64,000 nt of DNA from NCBI RefSeq assembly GCF_026213295.1, contig NC_079412.1:7853969-7917968 (forward strand). The letters run 5' to 3'. The position numbers were made by a program, and so were the translations under genes. This DNA comes from Gadus chalcogrammus. Taxonomy: Eukaryota; Chordata; Actinopteri; Gadiformes; Gadidae. Positions 45,253-56,629 of the stretch are shown piece after piece; position 1 is the first letter of the stretch, and each line of letters starts with the position of its first letter. The notes below the pieces were generated by a model. The model did no database searches. It was not told the DNA's origin and saw only the letters and a list, made by a program, of their open reading frames with translations.

Positions 45253-45275
45253 CTAACCCTAACCCTAACCCTAAC
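45253..45275 (+). repeat. CCCTAA repeats, 3' edge
   Basis: Nearly four perfect CCCTAA units (CTAACCCTAACCCTAACC and further) follow the A-rich end of the Penelope-like element, in the same orientation as the 5' array. Confidence 0.92.
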
Positions 45276-45959
45276 AACAAGAGTAATTACACTGGGGGAG
45301 TCCATTCTCTTTGGAAATTATATATAGGCCACTGTCAGAAGAATTCAAGAGATGTTTCATCCACCACACTTTTATACACAACTGAAATGTATGCAGCAAA
45401 TTTTAAACGCAATAATTCTTGTGTGGCTCTAAAAAACGGAGAGCATGGTAGCATTAAATCCATACTTCTTTGTAAGCTCAATTGTGGTTGCTTATCAGCA
45501 TGCAAGTGTGAAGAGGTGTACCTACAACATTTTAGATTAAAAAAGGATTCCAGACAATTAAGAATCTATGATGATTTTGCTAAGGTGAATACTGCTAAGC
45601 AAATTGTGAATTTCAGAAAGACCCATGAAATACTTCTTTGCAAACCTAATGATATTTTATGCAAATGCTTTTGCTACGTACACGATGAGTAAATTATTCT
45701 TATTAAGATGCCTGTATTAGAAAATGTTTAAAGTTAAGGCTTCAATTGTACTCTTTCATTGTTATTATATTCTGGCTGTTGTAGCCTATGCATGTTGTGC
45801 ATTATGTTTTATATTTATGTGTGGTTTATGTTTATGTCACTTTTATTCAAAGTGACATAGCCTACAATAAAATCTGCACATAATACAAATATTTTGCTTA
45901 TGTTTCACTTATTCATTTTAGGACAAATTACAGAATGATGAAAATATGTATTAAAAAAA

Positions 45960-46260
45960 GTATATTATAGTTAACTATAGTACACTATGCTACACTGTGT
46001 AGTGACTTACTATAGTATTTACCATAGTACACTATAATGTCTGGAAAATTACTATAGTAGATCCCACACTATATTGTAGTATATTATAGTAATCTATAGT
46101 ATACTACACTGTGTAGTATTTTACTATAGTATTTACCATAGTACACTACACTGTCTGGAATATTACTATAGTAAATCCCACGCTATATTGTAGTATATTA
46201 TAGTATTCTATAGTAATCTATAGTATACTGTAGTAAATGCTGTAGTAAACTAGTATTTTT
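45960..46260. repeat. Tandem AT-rich repeat, period about 115 bp
   Basis: Two copies (about 45962-46078 and 46079-46195) and a partial third share ACTATAGTATTTACCATAGT, the GTCTGGAA(A/T)ATTACTATAGT segment and CACTATATTGTAGTATATTA-type palindromes. Rich in CTATAG inverted motifs. Could be a MITE amplified in tandem. Confidence 0.75.
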
Positions 46261-46364
46261 TAGGGTGCAACAGGACTTAGCTCATAGCCTAGCTCACACC
46301 TTTAACTTTATCTAACCCCACATTTAACAGGCTCATTCTTTTTTACCGAAGCAGTGGCTTACTC

Positions 46365-46895
46365 TTATTTTGACGCAGGAAGGGCAACGTTGGAGGTCTC
46401 CTCTGCTATTGACTCCGGAGCGTTGCCAACAGTGTCATTGCCGTCACTATCATCATGATCTACCACAGAATACATAGGCCTACGTGTTAAGAACTAACAT
46501 GGGATGTATGTGATACTTGAAATAACATTAAGTAGGCTACTCTCATGTATTATCAGCCAACCTCAAACCATCGCTAAAAAGCAAGCAATAAGTCATGTGT
46601 AGCCATGAATTTATCCTAAACCTTATAACAACGGTGACAACTTACCAGAGGATGTTACATTCACGTCCTCGTCCGTTCTAAAACCAACATCAATTCCATT
46701 TTCCTCCACATTGAATATTGGCCGTCCTCCGATGAAACTGTTCATCTTTTCATAGAATGGAAAATTGGTTGGAGCCGCACCACTCTTGTCAACTGCTTGT
46801 TTGGCCTTGTTGTAAGATGCCTTCAATACCTTCCAACGGTTTTTCATCTGCTCAATTGAGCGACTATAGCCCGCATCTGTAAACTTTTGATGCAC
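46365..46895 (-). pseudogene. Myb/SANT-like DNA-binding protein, C-terminal two exons
   Basis: Exon 46895-46646 gives DAGYSRSIEQMKNRWKVLKA, SYNKAKQAVDKSGAAPTNFP and YEKMNSFIGGRPIF, the second and third helices of a Myb/SANT-like domain, ending at a GTAAGT donor. Exon 46459-46365 gives HDDSDGNDTVGNAPE and a stop at 46365-46367. The two join in frame. The N-terminal exon is missing where the P-element fragment begins. Such genes usually accompany DNA transposons; which one is not clear. Confidence 0.65.
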
Positions 46896-46918
46896 ACCTT
46901 TAAAAGGTCGCTATGTCT

Positions 46919-47545
46919 AACCTTTCTCTGGTCCATCATTCGGAAGATTGTTTTTTAAAGAACCTATTCTCCTTGATTCGGGGCAAAGGGGGGCACAAAT
47001 ACAATCCCAGTGCGAGGGAATTCACCACTGCACTCAGGGGTTTGAGTGTATCAAACATTATACCTGCTCTTTCTGCATCGACTGCATCAAACTGCGAGCT
47101 GGATGACGGGACAACCCTCCTAGCCAGTATCTCAGAGGACCCAATCCCCTCCACCTCAACAGCTCCAATGACCTCGATTGCCCTCCCTGACCACCCTGAC
47201 AACAGAGATTGAGGAACTAGTGGTATCGGACATTGTGGAAGATCAGGTCATCTCAACAAGACAAATTACTGCATTGACACACCGCTACAGTCATAAATCA
47301 CATGAAAGACATTCACATATGATCATGCTCATATTCAATGTAACACTGTATATTCTCTTACTTGTAGACTGTTGGCGATTGCATCCAGGAGGAGGGCCTG
47401 TTCTACGTTGCTGGCTGGCTTGTCCGGGTCCTTCAAAAGGAGGAAATTGTTCAGGCCTGTCCACACTGTGAGGTGCTACTGTTGGGTGCCAGACATCAGG
47501 ACCACAGCTACGCCACAAGTGAGGACAACCCAGGAGGCTGAGCAA
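46919..47545 (+). pseudogene. P-element/THAP9-like transposase, C-terminal fragment
   Basis: Encodes FSLIRGKGGHKYNPSAREFT (compare FFSCLRARGGCNNNPTSRQF in the element at 58673), an acidic linker, TEIEELVVSDIVEDQ after a frame slip near 47200, and finally GLFYVAGWLVRVLQKEEI and ACPHCEVLL near 47395-47490. An intervening segment 47270-47350 looks like unspliced or inserted sequence. The catalytic part is missing. Sequence and orientation differ from the minus-strand copy at 58-61 kb. Confidence 0.65.
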
Positions 47546-47649
47546 ACAGCAAACGGCCAAAGCAGCTCAGAGAAAGCTGTCCACCTTCACGGCCTGAATG
47601 GAGCTGGAGGATCGTTGCTGTGTCTGGCTGTGGAGGGGAGCTAGATGGA

Positions 47650-48290
47650 GCGGTCTTCCAATTATTCCTGTGGAGAATATACTAATAAAAAAGATTAAAA
47701 AAATTAAAAAAAGATTTTTTTGAATACAAGTAAAGAAATACGTTTTGGAAGACGCTATAAATATAAATGATAATTTGAGGTTGTTCTTTTACTACATGCA
47801 ACGATGTTGTTTATTAATTTGTCCTTTAACATTGCTCTACATTGTTCTACAAAATAAAATCAAACTTCAATTAATGTGCCCCTGCATTTTAACTGAGCCA
47901 AGTAGATATACGCTTTGACTAGAGAAAAATAACTTAATGATTGTGCGCTCCGTCTTCTTTTCACCCAGAGTTATTTCTTTTCTACAGGATAATTCGCATG
48001 GGAGAAGACGACAGGTGGAGACATACAACAACTTCATTTTGTGGTGTTTATCGCGCAAATTTGTCCTCGGGAAGAACAACCAGTAGTTTGACCTATAGGC
48101 TAGCAGCTACTACTACTGGTGCAGCAAGAGGCAACACTACCCTACTGTATTTAGGTGGTGATATTTAGCTGGCTCAGCTCACCCCTAAATTTACAAAATG
48201 GCTCAAAATATCTGACACACAGATAGCAGACAGCCCACAGACCTTGAAGAGAGACAACAGCCCGCCCGACGCCATCAACACTGTGCCTTC
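47650..48290. other. Unassigned sequence
   Basis: Has an A-rich stretch near 47683-47720 and no recognised domain. Confidence 0.4.
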
Positions 48291-50262
48291 CCCCATTGCT
48301 GATGCTGGCTTGGCGAGGAACGGCCACCCCCCTCTCTGCTGCTTGAAAAAATCCTATTTGCAACTGTTGACAGACTGACCAACCCCCCCAACACAAATTC
48401 CACCTGATCACCATTCTACGCAGAAATGCAATGAGTTTGCAGCTTTTTATACAGATAAAATTGAAGGCATCAGACAAGGATGGCATGCTTTAATGTTATA
48501 GACTCAAAATCTTGTGGAAACTGTGACACAACTAAAGCCATCCACCTGTTGCCTTGATACTTTACCTACCAACCTCTTTGAGAATGTTTTCCGACTGCCT
48601 AGCAGTAGACATATTGCAGATAGTTAACAACTCTCGCCAGTCAGGCAATTTCCCAAAAGCTTTGAAAACTGCAGTTATTAAACCCCTTTTAAAAAAGCGG
48701 AGCCTAGATGCCTCTATTATTAACAACTACAGACCAATATCAAATCTACCCTTCATGAGTACAATCATTGAGAAAGTTGTCCTCCAGCAACTTAATCAAT
48801 TCCTGGCATCAACTGCTTGCTATGATACCTTCCAATCAGGATTTCGACCACTGCACAGCACTGACCGCCAATATTAAAGTTGTAAACAACATCCGTCTTA
48901 ACACAGACTCTGGCAAAACCTCAATACTAATGCGACTTGACCTCAGTGCTGCATTCGACACTGTAGACCATACATTACTTCTGGACAGGTTAGAAAACTG
49001 GGTGGGGCTTTCCGGCACAGTCTTAAATTGGTTCAGGTCCTACCTACAAAATAGGAAGTACTTTTTTTTTTTCCATTGGCGACTTTGTATCAGAATCAAC
49101 CAACGTGACATGTGGAGTCCCACAAGGTTCGATCTTAGGACCCTCTTTATTCAACATCTACATGCTCCCACTAGGGCAAATCATGCAAAATAACAATATT
49201 GACCATCATTGCTATGCTGATGACACGCAAATCTATGAATCGCTATCACCAAATGACTATCGGCCCATAGATCTGCTGTGCCAGTGCATTGAGCAAGTGA
49301 AAGAAATGGATGTGCCGAAATTTCCTTCAACTAAATGAGGACAAAACAGAGATAATTGTATTTGGCTCTAAAATGGAAAGGCTTAAAGTAACCCACACCT
49401 TCACTCTCTGTCCCTGAAAACCTCAATCAAAGCCAGCAATCTAGGGGTTATCATGGATTCAGATTTACATTTCGACAGTCTATCAAATCAGTTACAAAAT
49501 CGGGCATATTATCACCTTAAAAATGTAGCAAGACTTAGAGGGCTCATGTCCACCGAAGACTTAGAAAAACTTGTACATGCCTTAATCACTAGTAAGCTTG
49601 ATTACTGCAATGGTCTCCTTACAGATCTCCCAAAACAAACTGACGCTACGGCTAAACCAGACGCGGAAATTCTGCCGTGCGCAAATAGAACGTTCACCAA
49701 GCGGAAATTTTAAATTAACCGGCTACACTGGACGCGTTAAAAATGGCTCCTTTATCTTTTTTGATCTGTGTTTATATATTTTATAAACCACAGTTCATCG
49801 GCACCAGTCATCTGGAACAGAGTAACATGGGTAAGTATTAAGTCTACAGCAACCCGTAAATCAAACTACATTCGTATAAGGTTAAAATTTGAGCTAGACA
49901 TAGTTACCAAGCAACCATCAACGGACATAAACCATAAACCATAGAACAAGTTACGTTGTAAGTGACCAACTAACTAATTTGATACAAACGAACTAGTTGC
50001 AAATGAAATAGCTAGGGTAACCACTTCCACGTCAAAGATCATATAATATTAGTCTGACTAAGTAGGTTTGATATATAGCAAGTTATGTAAAACTTCGGTA
50101 TTGCAGACAGTCTAGTTGCAGACATATTAGCATAGATGAAAAGCTGTGAATAATCTAACCTCTACAGAGTTGTTTTAAACGTATGTTTGTGTGATACTAA
50201 CTAACTGATTAATTTGTTAATGACAGACAGGCTAGTTGCAGATAGTCTAGCATAGATGACAG

Positions 50263-52828
50263 ATGTGCAATCTAACCACAAGAGAGTTGTTTAACAGTGC
50301 CTACAGTGAAAAGGAGGAAGCACTTGCCTTACTTGTTATCCTCCAAAGTATTAAAAAGAGGAAACGGACCTGGGTGACTGCAATCAACCAGCGCAGGCGA
50401 CAGCAAGGGGTATTTTACAACCTGGCGGAGGAGTTGCGTTTTAACGCTGCAACCCATCGATCGTATTTTCGTATGACACCAACGCAGATGACCACATCCT
50501 GTCAGTGATTGGTGCAGATCTCCAGCGACAGGACACCAATTACAGACTGGCAGTCGAACCCAAGCAAAGACTTGTGGTTACACTGAGGTAGGCCAACACA
50601 CAAGCTTTTGCAATGATTATTATGGTTTTGGGGAGAGAGCAGGGTGGTCCCAATGGGCCTCTATTTGGAGGCTCAAGGCCCAGGGGGGCATTGCACCGCC
50701 TTACTTACTCCATCAATTTCAGACAAACTGCATGGGCTTAGGTGTTGACAAGTTACAGAGAAACACGAAGGAAATATTGATTTAAATAGACAATTTATTG
50801 CACTATTAATACACTATAAGTCTGTGTAGGGAGGAATGGGTGAGGGCACAGTACTCTCACCACATTCCCCTCCCAAGTCTCCTCACTTGGTCTGTAACCT
50901 CTGTGCCTGTGCATGTGAGGGTGGTGCATATAATAGTTGGGGTTGGCGGCTCTGGTGGGATGGCTGGCGGCTCTGGTGGGATGGCTGGTGGCTCTGGTGG
51001 GATGGCTGGGATGTCTGATCCCATGGCCTAATTAGACCAGGGCCCTGCATCTGTGCCTGCTGGTGCCCTTGGTCCAGATCATGGACACCCTGGAGCCCTT
51101 CTAAAAGAGCAATCTTTGCCCTCAGCTTACCCCAGCCACTTAATTTGTTCAGCAAGGGCACCAGACTGAGGGCAAAATGTAACATCTCATCCTCCTCCTG
51201 TGGCACACGATGGTGCATGTGCTGTGGAGGCTCCTGGACCATAGCCAGCAGCCTATCCTCCAAAGACTCCAAAGGTGCTGAGGCCCTCTTTCGTGCAGCA
51301 GGTCTGCTGTAGGGCTGTTTGATTATGGAAAAGAATGATAATCACAATTATTTGAATCAACATTGAAATTACAATTATTTAACACAAATATTTATTAGGT
51401 TAGGAAAACATTGCACAGCCCTACCCTGTTGGTTGAAGAACCAGGTTGAGAATGCTGATCTGGTTGATGGTCATTCTCCTCCCGCACATCCTCTCCATGG
51501 CTCAGGTCCAATGCCTCCCAATCTTCAACTTGGTCTAGGTTGCTTCTAGAGCTAAAGCATAAATGACATGCACAATGATTTATAGTCTAGGTAAATGTAT
51601 GCTGATTCTTAAAATGAGAAATAATTTCAGTTATTTTAGAACTTGTGCTATATGTAAAATAGTGCGCTGGGAATCAGTGAGCCATCACTGCCTTTCAGTG
51701 TTTGCACTGTACCTCCTGGGTTGAAGGTGGGGAATAAGAAAAGACAGGGCTTGGGTGTATTTCCACTCCTTTTGTTTTGTTTTTGGAAAATTGGTCCCTT
51801 AGGTCCTCCAGCGACCTTGGCACTTCACAACTGTTGACATAAATTGCCAGATAATTGAATAACAGATTTTTTTCTTTAAAGTAACAATAACTCATGTATG
51901 TTGTACACCAGTTAACAATTATATATTTTCCTACAGATTCCTTGCCACCGGAGAGTCTTTCAGGAGTCTGGCTCTTGCCTACAGGCTGGGCAGAAAAACA
52001 GTGGCAGACTCCGTTCACATGACCTGTAGGGCAGTTGTCGATCACATGATGGAGACCCAAATGCCGAAACCAACGGAGGAATCATGGACAGCTATCGCAG
52101 AGCGCTTTTGGAGAAGATGGCAGTTTCCAAATTGCATTGGGGCCATCGACGGGAAGCACATTCAAATTCAAGCACCCAAAAAATCATGCAGCCAGTTTTT
52201 TAATTATAAAAAAACATTTTCAATAATCTTGTTGGCCCTGGTGGATGCGGACTCAAAAATGTATAATCATACAAGTTGGCGATTTTGGCCGTGCAAGTGA
52301 TGGTGGGGTGTTCGCTCATTCAGCACTGGGAGGGGAATGAGTGAAAAGACTTTGAATGTGCCAGAAGACACCCCCCTGCCAGGTTATGGTCAGCAAGGTG
52401 ACGTGCCATACATGATGGTAGGTGATGCTGCGTTTCCCTTGAAGCGGTACCTGATGCGACCCTACCCTGGCAGCAACCTGTCAAGGCATAATAGTCACTT
52501 TAACTACAGGCTGTCAAGAGCTCGCATGACAGTGGAGTGTGCCTTTGGCATTCTTGCGGCCAGATGGAGGTTTTTTTTGTCAAGAATATCCATGCTGCCG
52601 TGTCATATAGACATGGTAGTCATGGCAGCATGTGTGCTACATAATTATCTGATCAAGCCTAAGAACAGAGATATGGTAGAGGGTCAAAGGGATGGAGAAC
52701 ATGGTCTGCAAAGTGTCAGACACATGGGGGGTAACAGAGGACCCAGGGAAGCCTTTCAGACTCGAGAGTTCCTCTGTAATTTCTTTGACTCCCCAGAAGG
52801 AGCTTTAAGTAGTGCACATAATGTGTAA
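50263..52828 (+). pseudogene. Harbinger (HARBI1-like) transposase, two exons
   Basis: Exon 1 (to 50587): TWVTAINQRRRQQGVFYNLA, then SYFRMTPTQM, a one-base slip near 50492, and QRQDTNYRLAVEPKQRL with donor GTAGG. Exon 2 starts at 51937: FLATGESFRSLALAYRLGRK, CIGAIDGKHIQIQAPK (first Asp) and LLALVDADSKM. A frame slip follows near 52265, giving VGDFGRASDGGVFAHSALG (second Asp). A second slip near 52335 leads to MSEKTLNVPEDTPLPGYG, MVGDAAFPLKRYLMRPYPG and ARMTVECAFGILAARWRFF (catalytic Glu), stopping at 52828. All three acidic positions survive but three frameshifts disable it. Confidence 0.85.
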
Positions 52829-53423
52829 ATAATTTTGTAAATAATGTAGTTTAATAGGTTTGGATAACATGATGATCATTGTATATATATATCTTTTTGT
52901 AAATAGATATTGATATTTTGTAAATAGATATTGATTATCAATCTCTCTCTCTCTCGCTCTGTCTGTCTCTCCCCCCCCCCCGCTCTCTTTCTCTGTCTGT
53001 TTCCCTGTCTCTCTCTCACTCTGTCTGTTTTCCCTCTCTCTCATTAGACATTCTTGGTTCCAAATGTATGTTGATTAAAACGTTCTTGTTGACACCATGA
53101 TTCATTTTAATCTGTTTCCACTTAAAATACCTTATCAGAATAAGCACTATAGACTAAGTAAAACAATTTTAAAGTAATGCTATAGACATAATGATTTTGA
53201 GGAACGTCCACTATTATGAATAATTAGTATTACTATGGTCCAGTTCAATAGCTGCTTATAGTATAGAAGTATAGTATAGAAGTTACTCACCAGTTATGCC
53301 AACTGCCTCCGAAACAGCTCTCCATCCGGCATCTCTTTGACGTTTATCCTTATATTTCGGGTCACTGTGGTCGTAAAGCTGTACTCGTTTTTCAACTTCA
53401 TGAATTAATATATAATCATCCAT
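50883..53423 (-). CDS. MADF-BESS accessory protein of the Harbinger element
   Basis: Supplies the DNA-binding partner that brings Harbinger transposase to the nucleus and to the ends in better-studied members. Exon 1 (53423-53291) starts MDDYILIHEVEKRVQLYDHS and ends at GTGAGT, the first MADF helices. Exon 2 (51831-51715) reads SLEDLRDQFSKNKTKGVEIH and PSPVFSYSPPSTQE. A third acidic piece may lie near 51560-51430. The last exon (from about 51290) gives EMLHFALSLVPLLNKLSGWG (BESS-like) and a tail of SHQSRQP repeats, stopping at 50883. I saw no clear lesion, but exon joins and frame continuity are not fully resolved. Confidence 0.6.
52938..53045. repeat. CT-rich simple sequence
   Basis: Pyrimidine-rich low-complexity run of TCTC, TCTGTCTG and a C-homopolymer (about 52972-52981), inside the Harbinger element between its convergent genes. 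Confidence 0.9.
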
Positions 53424-54581
53424 TCTTGAACTATCAACTATCTAGGCCTACTTGCCATCTATATACTTACACTGTCTACGTATACTATCTATCTTATACA
53501 CTGTCGTCTTCAAACAGAAAAGTAATGTTTTAATCGTTAAAAACGTTAAATCTCCATAGTAACAGCTCTCGAGGGTTTGGGAAATAATCAGATTTATTGA
53601 TTCCCTCATTATTCACAGAAAATATATAATGGTTTTCATTACATTGATTTATTACCATACTCTATGTTAAAGGCCCACGCAAACCTCGCGGAAAATAATA
53701 AAAATAGAAACCAGTCTATGTCTTAATTTTCCTCGCGGGAAATGTCGGAAATGTCTGCGCAGTACATTCAGTTTCAGCGTCTGGTGTAGCCACTCTCATT
53801 GCTTTCAACGGTTTCAAATTCTGCTGCGTTCACACCGTGTCCGCAAAGCAAAATTTCCGCGTCTGGTGTAGCCGTAGCGTGAGGAAGCTTGAGCTTGTTC
53901 AGAATGCTGCTGCTAGGGTTCTAACAAAGACCAAAAAATTTGAACATATTCCACCAATTCTGAAATCGTTACATTTGCTTCCTGTAGGTCAGAGAATTGA
54001 TTTTAAAATCATGTTGCTAACCTATAAACCCCGACATGGTTTAGGCCCAAAATATTTAACTGATATGCTTCCACTACATAAGCCTTCTAGACCACTAAGA
54101 TCCTCTGAGACCAATCTGTTAATTATCCCCAGAGTAAACACGAAACATGGGAAAGCAGGATTTAGTTACTATGCAACAAATAGCTGGAATAAACTCCCAG
54201 AGGATTTAAGACTTGCCCCAACTCTGAGCACCTTTAAAACAAGACTGAAGACGTTTATGTTTGCTTTAGCTTTCTGCTAAATCTTAAATACATTGCACTT
54301 TCTAAAAAGCTTTTTTAACTTTGCCTTTATTTTCTATTTTAATAATAAAATGCCTTATTAACTTTCTATTTTACCCATTTCTTTGCATATGTTTTCTTTT
54401 ACTTATCCATTATTTTATTTTATTGTGTGACAATGTTTATATGTGAAGCACTTTGAGTCTGCCTTGTGTTGAAAAGTGCTATATAAATAAAGTTGCCTTG
54501 CCTTAAATGAAGAAAAAAATGCATTTTATTTCACACCTGGGCTGCTACGAGCACACACCAGGGTCATCAAAATGTATTATT

Positions 54582-55346
54582 AAAGGGAAACTTCACCCAT
54601 TTCCATTAAGCTTTATATTGTTAGAAACTCATGTTTTTGAATGGTTGTGCATCATTCCCTTATTTTCTGGAGAGACTGGAGAGATCCGTATCGATCTCCA
54701 ACACATCCTGTTTAAGATGACGCAATATGACGATTTTTGCGTAGAAGTAAATAGGAAGTGTAAGAGGGGAGGATTCTCGTAAGGCTACAAGCATTAGTCC
54801 CACCCCTCTATAGGGGGTGAGACCCACTGACGTTACAGACCTATTAGAGCAGTGCCAGTGGGTGGGACTACACCAGCAGAAACCAACATCCACAGCGTCT
54901 GAAGCTAAGCTAACAGAGGCTGTTGATAAAACTGAAGTACAATTGCGGAAGGTATTTGATCTGACATAGAAGATGGCACCATGCAAAGGTTCACCTTTTC
55001 GAAAGAAATACAAACGAGGACTAATTCACTGAGTTCACCAACTAATACTCTTCACTAGAAATGTTGTGTGAAATGATTTTCAAGCAGTCTTGCAGTATCA
55101 GCTTGGTAGATGGAACAGCGAGGTGTCCGATAGGCGGAGATCTAGATCAGCGGGAGTGGCCAGCGAAGCTGTGCATCGTGGTGCATGGTGGGAGTTGTCT
55201 TCAATCCAAAAGCGCCAAAAAGTCACTTTCTGCCTTTTCTCGGTCAAGACGGCACCAAATTAGAATTGTATTTTATTATTCGACTACATATAGGACCCAA
55301 TTTCAATACATATTCATGCCTCCACCGGTGAAATGCTCCTTTAATG
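54582..55346. mobile_element. MITE with TTAAAGG-GAAACTTCACC ends
   Basis: The left end TTAAAGGGAAACTTCACCC is paired with an inverted right end TTAAAGGAGCATTTCACCGG (about 55325-55346). No coding domain lies between. It lies directly downstream of the L2 3' end. Confidence 0.6.
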
Positions 55347-55391
55347 TCACGGTTGTTTATGATTTGCTCCACAGACATTGGGTCTTAGACA

Positions 55392-55560
55392 TGTTACGTA
55401 TTTTAAGCACATAAGCTGCCTCCACATAGCCATTAGGAAGCAGGACCGAACATATAAGCCGTAAATACTGTACATAGCCACAAGGGGAGCAGGACCTTAC
55501 TGAAGGCTGCAATAGCTACTCCATTCACAGAAGGCAGCACCTCAGCCTAGGCCATGGACA
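55392..55560 (+). repeat. LTR-like repeat, family A, copy 4 (3' truncated)
   Basis: Begins TGTTACGTATTTTAAGCACA with ACATAGCCATTAGGAAGCAG and ACATAGCCACAAGGGGAGCA motifs, and stops near 55560. Confidence 0.65.
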
Positions 55561-55705
55561 TAATAAAGGATGGACCACAGACTGGAAAATGGCCGCCCAT
55601 TCATTCCTATACAAACTGCTCAGTGGCGCAGGGTAACATACAGGAGCGATTTGCGTTATGGGGCAAGACACGTGACCTAGTCCGTGATGTACCGGATGCA
55701 GAGGT

Positions 55706-56407
55706 CTTCTTCTTCTTCTAGTTTAGTGGAGGATCATAGTTTTTCCCCATATACCGCCACCTACTGGACTACTACACAGGAGTTTGTCACAAGGACGTTG
55801 GCAAATGATACTTTCAATCATAAAAATAAATTCAAAGAAAAAACCAAACTAACGAAACAAAATAAACAAAATAAAACAAATGAATAAAAAAAAATATATA
55901 TATATATACTTAAGGTTAAATTCTTCTAATTAGGTTAGTATCTTTTAGCTAATTTATCAGCAATTTCATTGCCATATATTCCATGGTAAACCAACTAAAC
56001 CAAGGCTTATAATATTAAAAGAAGATGCTTTACCTCTATCACCAAATCTTCACGTATTGAATTATCTGTTATAAAACTTAGTATCTACAACCCATCTAAG
56101 AGCGGTTATTATTGTGGCCATCTCGATTGAGTATACTGATAAAGTCACCCACTCTATATCCATATCCTTTTTCAAATTCTGGAATATATATGCCAATACC
56201 ACATTGTCCTTTGGGATCTTTAGAACCATCTGTAAATATTTTCAGATATCCATAGAATGAAGTATTTAAATAACTTGAGCAGGCATTAGCAAAACTTTGC
56301 TTGGTGAGATACTCGCTTTTTCGAAATGGAATAAGATGCAGCTGGGTAGGCGCTGAGAGGTGATGCATGAGGCATGATGGTGGCACGGCAGACAAGTAGA
56401 GGAGCAT
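55706..56407 (-). pseudogene. I/Nimb-like LINE, RNase H domain and 3' end
   Basis: Minus strand: FYGYLKIFTDGSKDPKGQC (catalytic Asp in TDGS), GIGIYIPEFEKGYGYR, then after a frame slip near 56150 SVYSIEMATIITALRWVVD (catalytic Glu), and near 55960 GIYGNEIADKLAKRY (final Asp). RNase H after the reverse transcriptase is typical of the I group of LINEs. The 3' end terminates in a GAAGAAGAAGAAG repeat at 55706-55720. Five-prime truncated and frameshifted. Confidence 0.75.
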
Positions 56408-56629
56408 GATGGACTGGGATCTGATGAGGATACAAAAAAGATTATCTAACTTAAGATAAAATATACTCTGAAGTTTCCAGTTTCTGCAAACAGAAGAGAA
56501 GGGGTTTAATTAAGGCTTTGTATCAATAATAAAATAGACTGTATATAACAAACGAAAAAATATAAAAGGCCTGGCTTAGTTTAAAGCCCACTCACCACGT
56601 CAAGGTGCAGGCCAAGAGTGGGAACATAG
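56408..56629. other. Unassigned sequence
   Basis: No gene or named repeat recognised; leads into the minisatellite. Confidence 0.3.

Larger units (their letters stand above)
43203..45275 (+). mobile_element. Penelope-like element fragment bounded by telomere-type repeats
   Basis: Between CCCTAA-type repeats at both edges lies a fragment carrying the C-terminal GIY-YIG part of a Penelope-like element and about 1 kb of AT-rich 3' sequence ending in A-rich tracts near 45075-45150. No reverse transcriptase core is recognisable, so it is 5' truncated or diverged. The host transposase gene flanks it on both sides. Confidence 0.65.
41187..45691 (+). pseudogene. CACTA/EnSpm-like Tnp2-type transposase, split by a Penelope-like element
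   Basis: Spliced gene on the plus strand. Small exons at about 41187-41307 (MSRNYKRYLSDFSHTC), 41420-41471, 41620-41681 and 41941-42017 (acidic) lead to a long exon from 42125. The latter has DLLDLLNIGAPGCAPTSKYY, LSFIIDGASVFKSSNYSIWP, LLHSLWFGPKPEMPTLLWPF, FNGRYGCGFCLHIGE, VNGVKGPRQLLLLPNFDI and PEYMHSVCLGVTKQ, diagnostic of the Tnp2 family. The frame ends at about 43197, where telomere-like repeats and the Penelope-like element begin. C-terminal sequence (CVALKNGEHGSIKSILLCKL) appears at 45387-45691. Some coding between the two parts is missing. Confidence 0.75.
49644..53879. mobile_element. PIF/Harbinger transposon with both genes, TSD TGA
   Basis: Ends CGCTACGGCTAAACCAGACG and, inverted, CGCTACGGCTACACCAGACG, continuing CGGAAATT on both sides. 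TGA lies at 49641-49643 and 53880-53882. The 4236-bp element interrupts the L2 reverse transcriptase. It carries a plus-strand transposase and a convergent minus-strand MADF-BESS gene, the standard two-gene layout of the superfamily. Confidence 0.9.
48300..54505 (+). pseudogene. L2-type LINE split by a Harbinger transposon
   Basis: Starts in the endonuclease-RT linker (near 48425-48475: CNEFAAFYTDKIEGIRQ). The reverse transcriptase follows: KTAVIKPLLKKRSLDASIIN, YRPISNLPFMSTIIEKVVLQ, MRLDLSAAFDTVDHTLLLDR, VTCGVPQGSILGPSLFNIYM, the active-site HCYADDTQIY, then HALITSKLDYCNGLL up to 49640. The protein resumes at 53883 (KLELVQNAAARVLTKTKKFE, LKSLHLLPVGQRIDFKIMLL) and stops at 54280. The 3' end carries GTGCTATATAAATAAAG and TTGCC repeats at about 54505. 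Frameshifts near 48870, 49070 and 49310 make it inactive although YADD is intact. Confidence 0.88.

Noticed and set aside
43203..45275. A true chromosome end
   Set aside because: Repeat arrays are short, and CACTA transposase sequence is found on both sides, so the block is interstitial.
47867..48168. Small open frames as genes
   Set aside because: No domain, no splice context, and no conservation that I can recognise.
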